A DNA stretch of 64,000 nucleotides from Microcystis panniformis FACHB-1757 (GTDB lineage Bacteria > Cyanobacteriota > Cyanobacteriia > Cyanobacteriales > Microcystaceae): NCBI RefSeq assembly GCF_001264245.1, contig NZ_CP011339.1, forward strand, positions 3,658,001-3,722,000. Direction: 5' to 3'. Of the stretch, positions 61,876 to 64,000 are shown in pieces (position 1 is the stretch's first letter; each line of letters begins with the position of its first letter). The position numbers and the translations under genes were made by a program. The notes below the pieces were generated by a model. It did not search any database and had not been told where the DNA came from. It worked only from the letters and a program-made list of their open reading frames with translations.

Positions 61876-62001
61876 CAGTTATCAGTTATCAGTTATCAGT
61901 TATCAGTTATCAGTTATCAGTTATCAGTTATCAGTTATCAGTTATCAGTTATCAGTTATCAGTTATCAGTTATCAGTTATCAGTTATCAGTTATCAGTTA
62001 T
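61876..62001. repeat. 18-copy TTATCAG heptamer array
   Basis: Perfect CAGTTAT units directly after the stop of the HetZ-related gene, followed by ACACCCC repeats (62015-62062). Same unit as 36850-37230, which also follows a stop codon. Confidence 0.97.
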
Positions 62002-62089
62002 CACTTCACTGAGAAAACTCCCCACACCCCACACCCCACACCCCACACCCCACACCCCATCCCCTTTTTGATTTTTGACTTCAAGAAAT

Positions 62090-62248
62090 ATGTGGATTAT
62101 TAGCAAAAAAGTCGGGGTATTTACCCATTATTTAACCCCTACGGGGACATTTACCCCCAGCATCGACAAAGCCAGTAAATTTTCTGCTCGGGAAATGGCG
62201 GATATTATGGCTAAAAAATACGGCGGAATAGTCGAGGCAATGAAATAA
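62090..62248 (+). CDS. small conserved protein upstream of the photolyase (52 aa)
   Basis: MWIISKKVGVFTHYLTPTGT, FTPSIDKASKFSAREMADIM, AKKYGGIVEAMK. The stop lies 2 bp before the ATG of the photolyase gene, so they are co-transcribed and probably coupled. Small soluble protein of unknown role; the GTFTPSIDKASKFSAREMADIMAKK pattern (given in part) is protein-like. Confidence 0.7.
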   Translation: MWIISKKVGVFTHYLTPTGTFTPSIDKASKFSAREMADIMAKKYGGIVEAMK

Positions 62249-62250
62249 TT

Positions 62251-63783
62251 ATGACCATTGGCATTTGGATTTTAGGGGATCAATTATGGACAGGACAAGC
62301 GGCCTTAGCTAATCATCAAGCCTATTCACAGGAAACGCCGGTTATTTTAATTGAATCCCACAATCATATTCGACAAAGACCCTATCATCAGCAAAAATTA
62401 GTTTTAATCTGGTCGGCGATGCGTCATTTTGCCGAAGAATTAAAAACTTTAGGATGGTCTGTCACCTACGAAGTCGCTGAAGATTTTGAGCCGATTTTAT
62501 CCGCTTGGATTAAGCAATTAGGCATTAAAGAATTACAAATCATGATGCCTAATGATTGCCCTTTTCTTAGATTAATTAAAAATCTCAATTTAGACTGTGC
62601 TATAACCCTAATTGATAATAATCACTTTCTCTGGACAAGGACAGATTTTAATAATTGGGCTAAATCTCGTAAAAGACTATTACTAGAGGATTTCTATCGA
62701 GAAAGTCGCAAAAAATGGCAGATTTTAATGGAGAATAATCAACCCATAGGAGGACAATGGAACTTTGATAAACAAAACCGCAAACCGCCCAAGGATGGAT
62801 TAAAAACTGCTGCTCCTCTTTGGTTTGAACCCGATGAAATTACCCTTCAGGTTATCGCTGATGTGGAAGCTTTAGATATTCCTAAATATGGAAAAATCAA
62901 ACCTTTTCGCTGGGCAGTAACCCGCAGACAAGCTTTACAGGTTTTGGAGCATTTTATTACTAATTGTCTGCCCAACTTTGGACCCTACCAAGATGCGATG
63001 ATAACGGGAGAAGAAACCCTCTGGCATTCCCTATTATCTCCCTATCTTAATCTAGGATTACTAACGCCGTTGGAAGTGATTCAAGGGGCAGCAATTGCCT
63101 ATAAAAAAGATAATTTAGCCCTAAATAGCATCGAAGGATTTATCCGTCAGGTGTTGGGATGGCGGGAATATATGCAGGGAATTTATCATTATCTGGGAGA
63201 AGATTACGCTAATCATAATTGGTTTGAGCATCAACAACCCTTACCGGCTTTCTTTTGGGATAGTAATCAAACCGAGATGAATTGCCTCAAACAAGTATTA
63301 TCACAGGTGGAAAATACTGGTTATGCCCATCATATTCAAAGATTAATGATTTTGAGCAATTTTGCCTTAATTTTTGGTTGCTCTCCCCAAGAGATTGAAA
63401 ACTGGTTTCATAGTGTTTTTATCGATGCCTACGATTGGGTAATGCAGACTAATGTACTGGGAATGGGACAATTTGCCGATGGGGGAATTCTCGCCTCCAA
63501 ACCCTACGCTTCCTCTGCCAACTATATTGATAAAATGAGTGATTATTGTCGGGGTTGTCTGTATAAAAAAAATGAACGAGTCGGGGAGTTTGCCTGTCCT
63601 TTTAACTTTCTTTACTGGGATTTTTTGGCACGACATCGAGAAAAATTAAAGTCCCAAGGTCGAGTTAATATGATTTTAGGTCATCTCGATCGAATGTCGG
63701 CAGCTGAACTTAATCAAATGCGCTCCCAGTCCAACCAATTAAGAGCTATCAGTAGTCAGGATTTAGGAGTCAGGAGGAGATAG
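62251..63783 (+). CDS. cryptochrome/photolyase family protein, FeS-BCP type ((6-4) photolyase-like)
   Basis: 510 residues. N-terminal antenna-type domain (GIWILGDQLWTGQAAL, then NDCPFLRLIKNLN) and a C-terminal FAD domain with FIRQVLGWREYMQGIYHYLG and RLMILSNFALIFGC. Four cysteines match the 4Fe-4S site of the PhrB group: IFGCSPQEIENW, DYCRGCLYKK (two) and GEFACPFN. Members repair (6-4) photoproducts with light. Complete, with a 15-residue charged tail. Confidence 0.92.
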   Translation: MTIGIWILGDQLWTGQAALANHQAYSQETPVILIESHNHIRQRPYHQQKLVLIWSAMRHFAEELKTLGWSVTYEVAEDFEPILSAWIKQLGIKELQIMMPNDCPFLRLIKNLNLDCAITLIDNNHFLWTRTDFNNWAKSRKRLLLEDFYRESRKKWQILMENNQPIGGQWNFDKQNRKPPKDGLKTAAPLWFEPDEITLQVIADVEALDIPKYGKIKPFRWAVTRRQALQVLEHFITNCLPNFGPYQDAMITGEETLWHSLLSPYLNLGLLTPLEVIQGAAIAYKKDNLALNSIEGFIRQVLGWREYMQGIYHYLGEDYANHNWFEHQQPLPAFFWDSNQTEMNCLKQVLSQVENTGYAHHIQRLMILSNFALIFGCSPQEIENWFHSVFIDAYDWVMQTNVLGMGQFADGGILASKPYASSANYIDKMSDYCRGCLYKKNERVGEFACPFNFLYWDFLARHREKLKSQGRVNMILGHLDRMSAAELNQMRSQSNQLRAISSQDLGVRRR

Positions 63784-63871
63784 GGTGATAGGGTTTTGGG
63801 GTGATAGGGTGATAGGGTGATAGGGTGATAGGGTGATAGGGTGATAGGGTTTTGGGGTGATAGGGTGATGA
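63782..63871. repeat. GTGATAGGG nonamer array
   Basis: About nine copies of GTGATAGGG, interrupted by two GTTTTGGG units, right after the photolyase stop. Followed by CCCCACTTCC repeats. Confidence 0.93.
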
Positions 63872-63945
63872 GACAACTTCCCCATCTCCCCACTTCCCCA
63901 CTTCCCCACTTCCCCACAACCAAAACCCACTATGATAATTGCTAT

Positions 63946-64000
63946 ATGAGTAAATCAAAGGAAAAAAAACGGATTGCCTATCAGGAATTTGGAGATAAAA
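63946..64000 (+). CDS. 5' end of a gene cut by the window edge
   Basis: ATG 63946 begins MSKSKEKKRIAYQEFGDK and stays open to the end. Lys-rich start; too short to assign. Could be an alpha/beta-hydrolase-like start (AYQEFGDK) but this is not supported enough to name. Confidence 0.5.
   Translation, partial: MSKSKEKKRIAYQEFGDK

Noticed and set aside
61826..62071. Open frame of 81 codons over the second heptamer array
   Set aside because: Overlaps the 3' end of the HetZ-related gene in another frame and consists of repeat translation plus ACACCCC repeats.

Overview
The window is cyanobacterial chromosome, most like Microcystis. The evidence is a set of genes tied to oxygenic phototrophs: petN, a CRR7-type NDH-1 assembly protein, Ycf51, DUF3067, DUF3318, DUF4278, a HetZ-related protein and a Ser/Thr kinase with a GUN4-type tail. 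HIP1 octamers (GCGATCGC, e.g. 773 and 2211), heptanucleotide tandem arrays and a very high load of insertion sequences and small non-autonomous elements agree with this. The genus is inferred from style only; no rRNA is present.

Layout. 1-5.0 kb: 3' part of menD, a membrane-anchored unknown, an Slr1339-type protein, crr7 and selO. 5.0-8.1 kb: accessory island with a BrnT/BrnA toxin-antitoxin pair between 107-bp direct repeats, a HrgA-like fragment, a two-gene module (small protein plus retropepsin-like protease) and a possible structured RNA before glmS. 8.1-13.8 kb: glmS, DUF3067 and two paralogous PEP-CTERM exported proteins, each with an insertion sequence at its 5' end. 13.7-17.6 kb: nested transposon wreckage (ISL3, IS4-like, ISAzo13). 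17.9-26.2 kb: thiD, an IsrB (HNH-less IscB relative) element broken by an IS, ftsZ (apparent frameshift), ftsQ, a C-terminal processing protease and tRNA-Gln. 26.2-35.6 kb: AI-2E-family transporter, FHA and DUF4278 proteins, an AAA ATPase/DUF4276 pair, a geranylgeranyl reductase-family enzyme, aroB, a second IS630 copy and petN with a small membrane protein. 35.6-44.1 kb: sbcD, a 54-copy heptamer array, kinase-GUN4, an anti-sigma/sugar transferase/STAS cluster, a frameshifted DUF3318 gene, an RNase D-type exonuclease and a double-CAP lipoprotein. 44.2-54.4 kb: GAF protein, lnt, two ISL3-type miniature elements, a ClpC-type ATPase, a complete tnpB element and a LivM-type permease. 55-64 kb: mntP, queC, a second copy of the small-protein/protease module, queE, ycf51, an Fe-ADH-family dehydrogenase, remnants of hicA and higB with both antitoxins kept, a HetZ-related gene and an FeS-type photolyase.

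How parts fit. queC and queE supply two steps of the 7-deazaguanine (queuosine precursor) pathway and bracket the protease module. ftsQ and ftsZ form a cell-division cluster. The STAS protein and the RsbW-like kinase suggest a partner-switching pair around a polyprenyl-phosphate sugar transferase. Mobile DNA is the dominant theme. Target-site duplications readable directly from the sequence define the ends of two IS630 copies (TA), four ISL3-type miniature elements (8 bp), one IS4-superfamily element (9 bp) and several TA-flanked miniature elements. Two core genes (ftsZ and the DUF3318 gene) carry single-base-scale frameshifts in G/C runs, so homopolymer sequencing error should be considered.
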